A stretch of 64,000 nucleotides of DNA from contig OX411543.1 in assembly GCA_948146395.1 (NCBI GenBank), positions 54,416,017-54,480,016 of the forward strand. Direction: 5' to 3'. Origin of the DNA: Fragum whitleyi (Eukaryota; Mollusca; Bivalvia; Cardiida; Cardiidae). The notes under the pieces are model-generated. The model saw only the letters and a program-made list of their open reading frames with translations. It was not told the origin of the DNA and made no database searches. Positions 23,101-32,118 of this stretch are shown here, in pieces (within the stretch, counting starts at the first letter, position 1; each line of letters opens with the position of its first letter). The position numbers and the translations under genes were made by a program.

Positions 23101-26100
23101 TTTTAACACAAAGAAAAGGATGATAGAACTATTTTCAGAATTATGGTCATGTTATAATGGATATAATTTTATTTTTGTGTTGACATGTCTGTGAATAAAG
23201 TGTGATGGGGGAAGGAGTTATATGCAAAGCAAAATCCTCGAGCTCCACCCATGGATTTCATCTTTTGCAAATAACTCCTCCATCATCAGATTTTATTCAT
23301 GGACATATCAACACGGAAATGAAATAACTTCATAAATTTAACCTACATTTACAATTAAGCATTAAGGACACTGAAAAAGCTAGCACAGTCTTCTATGGAG
23401 TAGAATTTGAATGCACCATGGTTTGATAAATCACAGCAATCATTCTAACCAAAAATTGAATGTAGTCCTTAATCAAATTTCAAGATTGAGGTTAAATATT
23501 TTTATCCTATAACTATACAAATATCTGTGTGATAACATCCCATATGATATTATTTTATATCATATAGTTATTTTTAGAAAAATATCTAACTTGGTTGTGA
23601 GAATTGATAATTGTTCAGGCTATCAATTCTCCCAACCTTGTTACATATTTTTATTCATACAAAACACAAAGTATGTATTATATATATTCAAGCTGTAGGA
23701 AACAGTATATATGACCTTTCAAATAATTTGCTGAAAATCTAATGTCCGGGACTATGTTTTACGATCAAATGGCATTTCAAAACATGTATATAAATTGGGT
23801 GGCCTTGTCAGGGGTCAAAGGCCATTCCCAAGGATCCATTGATGATTACCGTCATATCTTTCATATCCTGATCAGCCCACATCATGCAGTCTAACACAAA
23901 ATACGTCATCATCTCTTCATAGTAGATACAGTCCAGCAATGTTACAACTGAAATTATACCAAATACAATACAATGATTTACCTTTATCCTGCTTGTTTGC
24001 ATCAAACTGCAAAATTCTGAGACATTTCAGCTAGTGAGACTCAATATTTTGTCACCGAGTACATACGATATCATAAAAAATATCATATGTGATGTTATCA
24101 CATGGAAATTTGTACAGTTATAAGATAAAAGTCTATACTCTGCCAAAGCTTTGTTTCTAGCAGGTACATGATATGAAACATAAGGGAATGGTAAATATTT
24201 CTGGTATCATCCCTCTGCTCTCAGTCAAACAGGTCTCATCTTCTTATAAAAATGTCTCCCAGTAAAGATACAAATAATAGATAAATTCAATAAACTACTG
24301 GAGTTCATGGCTGTCACCCGACCTTGTTTTACAGATACATATACTAGACACTAATCATATTTTCACTATGGATAACTTGCACTCACCATCCCTTGTTACA
24401 AATCAAATTGTTATAAGTCTTCCAACAATTGAGAAAGATATCTTCAAAATTATTCAATTACGGATTATTTTTTAATATAGTAAAAGGTATCTTTAAGTGA
24501 CCACTTCTAAAGGTGACCACCAAAAAGCAGTCACTTATGGGAATGGTCAATTAACCCTTTGCTGTTTAATCCCTGCTTTTTACGTGCCTGTGATTTTATG
24601 ATCGAGAAAACATTGTGAAAAAAGAAGAAATTGCTTCTGACTAGCAATTTCTTCTTTTTCCACACTATTTTCTACCCTACTGAATGGTTATTTTTGAAAT
24701 TAAACCCTATTTTAATTTTCGTCTGCAAAACCTTTGAATTTGGACAGGTCCAAATTTTTGTAAAACAGGAAAGGGTTAATATAGTATGTAATGATTAATG
24801 AGATCATTAATAAGGTCATTTTGATAGCATAATTATACAGATTGTCACATAACTCTTACTGAATCCTATGATGTTCAAAACTATTGAGACAGTTCTAATG
24901 GGTCCATACAACGTAAAATTCAATAATAAGACAATTTTTCTTTGAGAACATCCACTTTACAAGATTGAAAGGACATTCTATAATGGTCTTTTAATTAACC
25001 CTTTACTGTTTAATCCCTGCTTTTTACGTGCCTGTGATTTTATGATTGAGAAAAATTTGTGAAAAAAGAAGAAATTGCTTCTGACAAGCAATTTCTTCTT
25101 TTTCCACACTATTTTCTACCCTACTGAATGGTTATTTTTCAAATTAAATCCTTTTTAAATTTTTGTCTGCAAAACCTTTGAATTTGGACAGGTCCAAAAT
25201 TTTGTAAAAACAGGAAAGGGTTAAAGTGTTAGGTCAAGCAATATCTACTGTACATGTAAGTTACTAAAGTGATTGTCTAAAGTGATCTGGGTCAAGAAAG
25301 CATACATTTATATTTTCAACAAAGTATTCACCTAACATTATTAATTTTGAAAAATTTGATTTGAATGTATCTTATCAAATTTCCAACACTCAATTTGTCT
25401 AGTATACTCACAGGTTGGTCCAAACCCATACTGGAAACCATTTCCTCCAGGTAGAAGAGACAAAAAATAGCCTGGCAGCTTATAGCCCTTTTTGTTGAAC
25501 CATTTGGTCTCACCCTAAATAATGTTGTGATAAAGGAGTCAAATGCAACAGTAATTATCAGTCTTTTAAGATAATGGACCCGAAATAGTTTCACAATGTT
25601 TTGGAAGTAATAAACTATAAACAGTGCTAACAGGTTTCCTAATGATTCCATGATTAGGAAACCTTGGGCGACATCGTGAAAAATCAAATGTTATGAACTA
25701 TTACAGGTCCACTACCTTAAAAAGTAGATACTTCAATCATTATTCCTTTGTTCAATTTTCATGGAACCAAACATAAATTCACTATACTGATTGATAGTTT
25801 GGCAGTTAAATCATAGATGAAGTATCGTATTATATCCTCATAAAAGCTCACAGGTGCTACAAAAAATATAGACAGGATCAGCACTTTTTGCACCATCAAT
25901 ATGGTCTCTCTTTGCCAGACAGATCACATATTTCTCAACAAATGACAATAATTCTTTTGTAGACTAATAAAGGATCATACAAGGATCTTTCTAATGAAAT
26001 ATGGTTGATATCCATCCAGTCATAAATTTATTATATTACCATATAAGGAAATTAGCCACACCCATTAAAGCCTTGTTTTTCAGAGTATATAATCTTTGAA

Positions 26101-28300
26101 CATCTTTGAAGGAGGGTCAACCAAGGATTATTCCTGTGAAGTTTGGTTGAAATTCATTCAGTAGTTCCTGAGAAGAAGATTTTTAAAGAGAGAGTTTACG
26201 AATGGGTGCACAGATTGAAAGACGCACAATGGACACAGCGACATGACAATAGCCCCAGTGGCCTTTGGCCAGTGGAGCAAAAAACACATCTGCAAAGTTT
26301 AATGAAAATAGTTTACAGAGATATGATCAAGATTAAAGTTTGTCAGGCCAATGCCACAACCAACTCCAATGAGACCAACATCAAGGTGATCTCATTACTT
26401 CAGAATTTCTAAGTAAACAGCCAAGGTAAAAAATGCACATCTATGCACATATGATAGAACCAACCATGTCAGCTTAACATTAAATGCATTCAAATGTACA
26501 CTATGGCATATCAAGGTAAATCTTATAAATACTTATTGTTTTTTTTATTATATATTGATAATGAAAAACAATAGTGCTCCTTTAGCATATATGATATGAT
26601 ATGTACCTACACTCAACCATCGATGGTGTTCGAACCGACACGGTGGCACTCATTCATTATGAATAATTGTCTCTCACCAATGGATTGATGATCATAGACC
26701 TATGTGAGATAGCAGCTGGAGGTAAGGAAATGATGTGATGGTAGTACTGATGAGAGAAATACCAGGAATCCATTGTTAGGTGCTCCAGTTGCCGTGACAT
26801 AAAAATTATTGATAGTTGCGTAAGACTCCATCCAATCAATCAATCAATCAATCAACCATCATTGGTCATTTAACCACCAATTGTTAAGTGTTGGTCTATC
26901 CTCAGGGTTGGTTTAAAATGGATGTTTTTCTCAAGTAAAAGGATGGTACCAGATAATAAGTAACCAAGACTAAATAATAGACATAAATCTTTCAAAACAT
27001 TAAATGGCTGCTATTTACACATTTCTAACCAATTAATCCATTATGGGATATCTACATTGGTAACCTGCATTGGAAGCCTAAACTGATTGATTATTGATCA
27101 TAGGGATCAATCAGCCCATCACCACTTTGAAATCAATAATATTGTTTTCTAAATAGGTGTTTAACACCTCATTGAAGGTTTGTCACTTACTTCTGTCATA
27201 TCTGACTTCTATAAGAAGCTTGTAAGACTCACATCTTATGAAATTAAGGATAGAGTCAAAAATTTTCTATTGGTAAGAAAATTGTGGAAATAAAATTTGC
27301 TTGCAAGAAATTGCTTGTTTATCTCCGACCTATCGAAGGGTGAATTTCCAAGTTGACTCATATTTCAAGACAACTCCTTCATTTCATTTCAAGATGACTC
27401 AAATATCTCTACTTACATCCAGTGCCATGACAAGACATCTCTGACCAACAGGGCAGGCAACCATTGACCAATCCTCGTCTATATTATCTGGAATCTCCAG
27501 CAACCATTTGGACTCCATCAGCTGGTAGAAATCAATATGTGCAATCATGACCATCTAACCCTTCAAAACAATCTTCTTTTCAACTGTTTCTTTCAAATTA
27601 TTTCTTATAATGTACCCTGTACCACCTTACATGAACAATTTTTCAAAGCAATGAAAGGAATCGATACTGTAAGTAACAAGGGCACTGCAAGCAGTCCACA
27701 CACAGCTTAAGGTGTAGGCTTGGTACAAGATGTGTTGGTGAACACATAAATACTCCTGAAGCACCTATTCTAGAAAATCCATACACATATTGACTGATTT
27801 TCATGGGTTATCCTGTCATGATTGTTCAATCTACAGCAGTCGCAAAGTGGACTAAAACTCTCCAGCGCTTTGTCCAAATATGGTACTATTAGTGTAGGAT
27901 GTGTTTGTAACAAATGTTGAGAATTCAAGTTATATGCCTGTTGGTTCTTAAGTTAGAGTCTGGAAACAAAAAGGTCTCACAAAAGATCAACAAGAATTGA
28001 CTGTGACCTTTGACTTATGTGAACCAAAAACAATAGGGCACTTCCTTGGGTCATAAGCAGCATTTGTATGAAGCTTCAAGATGCTAGGTCACTTTGTTCT
28101 TAAGTTAAACGATAAGGTCTATGGACGGACAGACTGTTGGCCACATAGACAGACATGGTGAAACCAATATACCCCCCTCAACTTCATAGGTTGGGGGTAA
28201 AACAAGGTCAAGAAAAAGCATTCTCCAACAAAATAATTGGGATGTGATACTGCAACTCACTTTCTCCCCCCAGTTTGAGACTCCACACAAATTCATCAAT
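19449..28300 (-). CDS. SNUPN: snurportin-1 copy 2 (7 exons seen, no IBB exon)
   Basis: Tandem paralogue of the complete snurportin-1 gene at 46895-31732. Snurportin-1 binds the m3G cap of spliceosomal snRNPs and carries them to importin-beta. Exons, minus strand: 28300-28261 (weak), 27521-27417, 25514-25412, 23947-23850, 22816-22739, 21541-21464, 20198-19449. Codon phases agree throughout and all introns are GT-AG. Lengths after exon 2 (105, 103, 98, 78, 78) mirror copy 1 (105, 91, 98, 78, 78). The two cap-stacking tryptophans (human W107 and W276) are kept, in LMESKW and VLWLKPYM. The last exon is about twice as long as in copy 1 and adds a Lys-run and an RG/Tyr-rich tail. I found no N-terminal importin-beta-binding exon between 28.3 and 31.7 kb. 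It could be a diverged gene with a missed start, an alternative 3' half using exon 1 at 46895, or a young pseudogene; the lack of stops and the intact splice sites argue against the last. Confidence 0.88.
20258..20604. mobile_element. CAGGGCTYGTGTT palindromic MITE
   Basis: Starts CAGGGCTCGTGTTTGACCC and ends AACACTAACACAAGCCCTG. It is rich in tgacccccagaat and its complement. The inverse-oriented relative is 41152-41467. It lies in the last intron of SNUPN copy 2, about 60 bp upstream of the final acceptor. Confidence 0.75.
20605..21463. other. intron 7 of SNUPN copy 2, repeat-rich
   Basis: A palindromic fragment (catttgaaatgtctcattgagacatttcaaat, about 20664-20693) is related to 28.34-28.47 and 41.5-41.63 kb. 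The tctggatagctcttgtgatg repeat lies at 20958-21110, and a CTACAGCTT hairpin near 21332-21358. No exon is seen. Confidence 0.5.
21464..21541 (-). CDS. SNUPN: SNUPN copy 2, exon 7
   Basis: 78 bp, phase 0 on both sides, between TAATTTCAG and GTAAGA. It codes for FKFVPLYNYECTVEGMDKAL and a few more residues. This aligns with human FKFVGLKNFPCTPESL and with copy 1 [11 protein letters not shown]. Confidence 0.92.
22133..22193. repeat. 61-bp palindrome of the AGTTACAACTGTT family
   Basis: aacagttgtaactgcctaca reads back as tgtaggcagttacaac. Same family as 1605-1672 and 34503-34568. It lies in intron 6 of SNUPN copy 2. Confidence 0.75.
22739..22816 (-). CDS. SNUPN: SNUPN copy 2, exon 6
   Basis: 78 bp, the same length as copy 1 exon 6, between TTATTTTCAG and GTGAGT. 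It codes for YIERNEYMKKVILTRPEFKY and IMDLNM. Sequence similarity to copy 1 ([20 protein letters not shown]) is weak, so the assignment rests on position, length and phase. This is the most diverged shared exon and includes a segment that borders the cap pocket in the family. Confidence 0.8.
22850..23350. other. intronic block shared with SNUPN copy 1 intron 5
   Basis: Matches 37740-38200 in order: gtcatgtgtt...ctgtgtacacagatagc, gttgatgcttttga-like, cattacttgtt, gttataatggatataattt, then a palindrome with gtgatgggggaaggagtta and ataactcctccatcatcaga. Intron homology shows the two SNUPN units arose by a DNA-level tandem duplication. Confidence 0.7.
23500..24135. repeat. inverted-repeat pair bracketing exon 5 of SNUPN copy 2
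   Basis: The left arm at about 23503-23572 (ttatcctataactatacaaa, tgtgataacatcccatatga) is mirrored by the right arm at about 24060-24130 (tcatatgtgatgttatcaca, tttgtacagttataagataa). Exon 23947-23850 lies between them, so the pre-mRNA could form a stem around this exon. Confidence 0.65.
23850..23947 (-). CDS. SNUPN: SNUPN copy 2, exon 5
   Basis: 98 bp, identical in length and phase to copy 1 exon 5. The acceptor is AATTTCAG and the donor GTAATC. It codes for VTLLDCIYYEEMMTYFVLDC and MMWADQDMKDMT, clearly the LDCIYxE...YxVLDxMxW block of snurportin. Confidence 0.94.
24551..24779. mobile_element. TTAA-flanked MITE, family 1
   Basis: 229 bp between TTAACCCTTTGCTGTTTAA and AAACAGGAAAGGGTTAA. 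Central hairpin gaagaaattgcttctga / tagcaatttcttcttttt. In intron 4 of SNUPN copy 2. Confidence 0.85.
24995..25224. mobile_element. TTAA-flanked MITE, family 1
   Basis: 230 bp, nearly identical to 24551-24779 and in the same orientation about 0.2 kb away. Two insertions in one intron, or a local duplication. Confidence 0.85.
25412..25514 (-). CDS. SNUPN: SNUPN copy 2, exon 4
   Basis: 103 bp between TTATTTAG and GTGAGT. It codes for GETKWFNKKGYKLPGYFLSL and LPGGNGFQYGFGPT, then one base of a split codon. It aligns with the snurportin block that carries NRFSSLLPGGNR. It is four codons longer than copy 1 exon 4 (91 bp), and the phase is unchanged. Confidence 0.92.
25566..25720. mobile_element. 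TTAA-flanked MITE, family 2 (AGGTAGTGG ends)
   Basis: Between TTAAGATAATGGACC and GGTCCACTACCTTAA, with an internal gtttcctaatg/cattaggaaac-type hairpin. A relative at about 39185-39318 occupies the matching intron 3 of copy 1, so this insertion may predate the gene duplication. Confidence 0.75.
25950..26285. repeat. single-unit relative of the 165-bp array
   Basis: Shares the order of words with the end of 1-1129: gtagactaataaaggatcat, aaattagccacacccattaa, gtgaagtttggttgaaattc, gacaatagccccagtggcct. In intron 3 of SNUPN copy 2. Confidence 0.75.
26630..26855 (+). mobile_element. tRNA-derived SINE with (AATC)n tail
   Basis: Begins near gtgttcgaaccgacacggtg (like a decayed tRNA T-arm, pol III B box), then gatagcagctggaggtaagg, accaggaatccattgttagg and tgctccagttgccgtgac, ending in a run of AATC (atccaatcaatcaatcaatc). 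In intron 3 of SNUPN copy 2. Confidence 0.8.
26856..27416. other. SNUPN copy 2 intron 3, no feature identified
   Basis: AT-rich sequence between the SINE and exon 3. Only short local palindromes are seen (for example tgattgattattgatcatag near 27080). Confidence 0.4.
27417..27521 (-). CDS. SNUPN: SNUPN copy 2, exon 3 (first cap-stacking tryptophan)
   Basis: 105 bp, the same length and phase as copy 1 exon 3, between TTTCTACCAG and GTAAGT. It codes for LMESKWLLEIPDNIDEDWSM then VACPVGQRCLVMALD. The W in ESKW matches human W107, which stacks on the m3G cap; CPVGxR is also kept. Human has LMLSEWLIDVPSDLGQEW at this place. Confidence 0.95.
27890..28200. repeat. dispersed repeat ending in a GGACGG tract and 'ttgggggtaaaa'
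   Basis: Matches 33.71-34.08 kb (aggatgtgtttgtaac, tgactgtgacctt, aaaaacaatagggcactt, acggacagac, ccaatataccccc). Confidence 0.75.
28261..28300 (-). CDS. SNUPN: SNUPN copy 2, putative short exon 2
   Basis: A 40-bp stretch between TTCTTTTTAG and GTGAGT. It starts with one base of a split codon and ends in phase 0, exactly as exon 2 of copy 1 does, and gives LMNLCGVSNWGEK. Copy 1 exon 2 has 163 bp and includes an acidic stretch that is absent here. Exon 1 at 46895-46738 ends two bases into a codon, so it could splice to this exon in frame. Similarity to the family (RLDYVNHARRLAEDDW in human) is slight, so the exon may be an accident of sequence. Confidence 0.4.
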
Positions 28301-28329
28301 CTAAAAAGAACAAACAACTATTTGATATT

Positions 28330-29260
28330 TCTAATTTGTAGAGATACAGATAAGAGGGGGTAAGGTCAGTCAAAAATTTTTATTTCTCAATGAAACCCTG
28401 TGGTGTGGGTACTCATTTGTATCGTCTCGAAGAAACAATTCAAATGTGTACCAACCGTATAGGGTCTGTACTTTTATTAGTAAAATACTTTGATCTAAAA
28501 TGAAATAACTCCCATTATCTGTAGCTCTGGATTTGATGTCCGTGGTTGATAGGTTGAGCTACGATTTGATGACCAGGAGGTCTCTTATTCAATCCCTGGA
28601 GCAGCTGTCTATTTTGCTTTTTTTTATTTTAATTTTTGTGAGGACTGGTCAATTTTCCCGATGCACTAAGAGGCATTAATGAGATGTAAGGACTTGTTTC
28701 AAAATAGATGAGAATTAAATACATGTAGGTTTAAACTAATTGTCTGGCATGGCTTCACATCTGATTTGTCAATTAAAATCAATTCAAATCAGTTATGACT
28801 AAATTCTTTCAAACTGGACTGTGAAATACTGTCGTATTGGGTTGTGTCACAAACAACAAGTCCACAACTGAAGTATAGCTGAAAAAATTACAAGAAATCT
28901 GAAAGAGAATATCCCAAACATCATTCCTGTGAAGTTTGGTTGAATTTTGACCAGGCGTTTCTGAGAAGAAGAATTTTTTAAATGATTCATCATATTGGCC
29001 CTTTTTCGGTGACTATCAGCCTGATCATGATTATAAAAAGAAATCTGAAAGAGCATCTACATTCCTGTGAATTTTGGTTGATGTCTTTCAATCAGTTTCA
29101 GGAGAAGATGTTTAAAGTGAAAGTAAATAGACAGACGGATGCAATGATGGACAGATTATTGCGCTTATGATGGACACCAGGCCATGACAATAGCCCCCGC
29201 TGGACAGCCAAGCTAAAAGTGGCGCAAGGGTCAATCTTAGACAAGCTCCAGTCTTTAAAA
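28330..29260. repeat. mixed repeats upstream of SNUPN copy 2
   Basis: 28345-28470 resembles 41.5-41.63 kb (gaaaccctgtggtgtgggta, ctcatttgtatcgtc). 28915-29215 is related to the end of the 165-bp array (cctgtgaagtttggttgaat, agaagaagaattttttaaa, catgacaatagcccc). The open frames here lie inside these repeats. No IBB-like exon was found. Confidence 0.6.
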
Positions 29261-29429
29261 CAACAAGTCTGCAACTGAAGCATAACTGAAAATAACCCAA
29301 CACAGGGTCTGGGTTGAACCAACTAAGAACAGAAACATATAATTTTTTTTGTATACAAGACCAGCGCAGTAATTACCAAGCCAAAGAAGATCTTGCCTGA
29401 CACAGGTATCAATCATTGTATTATTGAAT

Positions 29430-29655
29430 TGATCCTTGTCATGCTGTATTCAGAATATTCCTACTTTGCAAGGTGGTTAAGACAAAGATCAGCCTGCATG
29501 TATGTGCAGTCTGATCTTAGTCCACAGCACCTGATTATGCTTTTTACACCAGAAAAGTTTAAAGATGATAATTTTGAAATAAATGCTGACCAAAAACCAG
29601 TACATAAGAGCTTTGGGCACTCTGATTTCAATGCTTAGTGCCTTTATTCAACATA
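29430..29655. mobile_element. decayed TTAA MITE, family 3 (CCTTGTCATGCTG ends)
   Basis: Shares ccttgtcatgctg, cagaatattcct and gcagtctgatcttagtc with the intact copy at 35544-35791. The right end is eroded. Confidence 0.65.
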
Positions 29656-31639
29656 AACCCTTCTGAAGCCATTTAATAAGGTAGGCGAAGTATTGTAACA
29701 GTGGCTTATGGTCAGGGTAGATGACATAGCCTTAGATCAGAGGAACTCAGTGACAGGGATAAAATAAATAATTATATTCTTGAACCACAATTTCAAAAAG
29801 TATTGGTTGAAATGTTAAATGAACTTTAGTTTTTTTTCTGCTTTGCTGGTTTCAGACCATCTAGTGCATAGAATCACGACTTTCTACAGCTCAGCTGAAA
29901 TATCAATCTGCTGGCTCAGCGCAAAAAAGTTGTGACTACCTTTATGCATATATGCAACAACTGTTCAGTTTTGAGCCGTTGAACTGTTGTCAGTCCTACC
30001 TAGCAATTAGAGAAGCATGGATTCATACATCTAATATTGAAGAGAATACTGATAACTACAAATGAAGCCTATAGCAAGACTGTATGTACCCATTTAATCT
30101 TATTTAAGCATTTATTTAGTCCAAAATGAAAGTAAATGCAAACAAAAATGAAATGTGGGTGTAATTTGAAAAGACACCATCCTATGTGATAGAAAACATT
30201 GTGGTAAAAGAAGAAATTGCTTTTTTAAAAGCAATTTCTTCTATTTCTCAACATTTTCTCAAGCATCTAATCACAGGGACATAAAAATATTGAGATTGTA
30301 CATTAAAGGTTAAGATGTTTATTTGTATGTGTCCAGATTCAAAAAAAAGAACTTCAATATAGCAAAGTCCTCTAATCTATGGCTATATCAAGAATAAACA
30401 CAAACACTGAAGGATTAGTTCACTTTTAAAATAGTTTTTTTATTATTTGCAAATATGTTCAAATTTCTATAAAATATTATTTACTTTCAAAAGATGCATT
30501 TCAGTAGGAGTAAACATTAACATTGATTGATCTTTTATGTTTTTGTCATTATATCATATTACTTTCATTTCAATTGTATATAGTTTCTAAAATTTGTTTG
30601 GAATTCAACATTAAAGAAAAGGTGCATATACAGCAAGATATCTAATTAAGACAGCAACTTGTGCAAATTGAACAAAAAAGTCAATGTTTGTGTTTATCCT
30701 TTACAAAAATAAAGTATCTTTCTTTTTCTGACAAATGGGCAGAGTAACAGACAAACAGAAAGAGCAATGAGAGGGTCGTTAGCCCCGAGTTGTTCACCTG
30801 AGAAATTAGCTCTATAACCTAGATCTGTCTAAGCAAACCCAGAAAAAGAGATTTTCACATATTCAACCATCTCAGCCTCATTCACTGTGAAATTAGCGAT
30901 ATGATTTCACCATTTTGCCGACTTTTTAAGATTTCTATATTGGTCCAAAATCTACTCCCACCCCCAGTGATCTGTCCCTGGTAGACCAACATACATTGCT
31001 TCATTTTCTATGTAAAGGTATATACATGAACTGATGGTTCTATGAGAAATATAAAAGCTGTCAGTCTTCTGGGTTGAACAAAGATATTTTAAGACTTTTA
31101 TAGCCCTAAGACCTAAACCATTCCTTTGGTGCTCTACCCATGGTAGCCCAACAGCCATAATTTTATTAACTTTCATTAAGGTATATGAACTAATGATTTA
31201 ACCAAATATAAAGGCTGTTAGCCACCTGGTTCAGAAGAGGAGGAAGAATTTCAATTTTCTTTATAAACAGCCACTTGGTCTAACACCCCCATATGCTCAG
31301 CCCCCTGATTGCTCAACACTAAAGATTTTAGCATTTTTCTTGAAGGAAAATCATCTTAAAATGACGTTCAAAGATATAAACCTTTGAAAGGATTTCTCTC
31401 AGGACTTACCTTATCAAATGAAGGACAATTAACATTCTTGAAATAAACTTACAAATCTTGCAAAATAGAACAGTATTAGAAATCTTAATCAACTGATTGA
31501 AAGTTTAATCAATTGATTGAAAGAACAAACACTTGTCCTGCTTAATCTAAATTTTCCTTAAAAAAATGGTCAATTCTGGAGACATCTCAACATGTTTGGC
31601 TCATCTTTTACCTACAAAATTTAAGGAGAATCTGACAGG
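29656..31639. other. spacer between the SNUPN units, no exon seen
   Basis: Contains a decayed hairpin (29913-29977), a family-1-like hairpin at 30187-30310 (gaagaaattgctttttta / aaagcaatttcttct) and AT-rich sequence. On the minus strand I looked for the N-terminal IBB motif of snurportin (HPRxSxYK, RRxxxLExQ) and did not find it. No poly(A) signal close behind copy 1 was identified with confidence. Confidence 0.45.
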
Positions 31640-31735
31640 GTAGGCTAATTATCAGACTGCAGGTTTATGCAGTCTGATTTAATCTATACTGTCTGCCAAA
31701 CTTTTTTATATCATGAACAGCATGAGAAGGGTTAA
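31640..31735. mobile_element. truncated TTAA MITE (family 3) abutting the SNUPN copy 1 stop codon
   Basis: tgcagtctgatttaatctat and the terminal cagcatgagaagggTTAA match the right end of 35544-35791. The terminal TTAA at 31732-31735 contains the TAA stop (31734-31732) of SNUPN copy 1, so the element starts the 3' UTR. Confidence 0.75.
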
Positions 31736-32118
31736 GTCATATCAGCCGATTGGTCTTCCATTTCTTCATGAGAAGGATCAGATATATTTTGTGATTTAGA
31801 TGCTTCCGCCATAGCACCAAACTGAAAGTTCTCAAAACTTACATCCATTTTAAACTTCCTCGATCTGTCTGGTCCTCGCTTCTTTCTTCTGTTTTCAGTT
31901 CGATCTTTTTGCTCCTTCTCTCTCTTCTCCCTCGTTTCTTTCACATGTTGTAAATGCGCGTTGTAGGTCGTGTAATTCACCGGTTTCTCGCTCATCATGA
32001 TCTCAGGCACCTCCATTTGTAACATTTCTGGAATCATGTATGGTTTTAACCAAACAACCAATGGTGAACTTCCAAATGTGTAGTGCGCCCTTTTGTGATA
32101 GAACAGGCAACCGTCAAA
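31732..32118 (-). CDS. SNUPN: SNUPN copy 1, exon 8
   Basis: The acceptor TTTCACAG precedes [20 protein letters not shown] and [12 protein letters not shown], matching human DGLLFYHKQTHYSPGSTPL and VGWLRPYM. W280 is the second cap-stacking residue. The charged C-terminus ([19 protein letters not shown]) is similar in nature to the human tail. The stop TAA is at 31734-31732. Confidence 0.96.
   Translation of the reverse strand, partial: FDGCLFYHKRAHYTFGSSPLVVWLKPYMIPEMLQMEVPEIMMSEKPVNYTTYNAHLQHVKETREKREKEQKDRTENRRKKRGPDRSRKFKMDVSFENFQFGAMAEASKSQNISDPSHEEMEDQSADMT

Noticed and set aside
30952..31176. Possible first exon for SNUPN copy 2
   Set aside because: The frame has no serine-rich start, HPRxSxYK or basic IBB pattern and no suitable donor.
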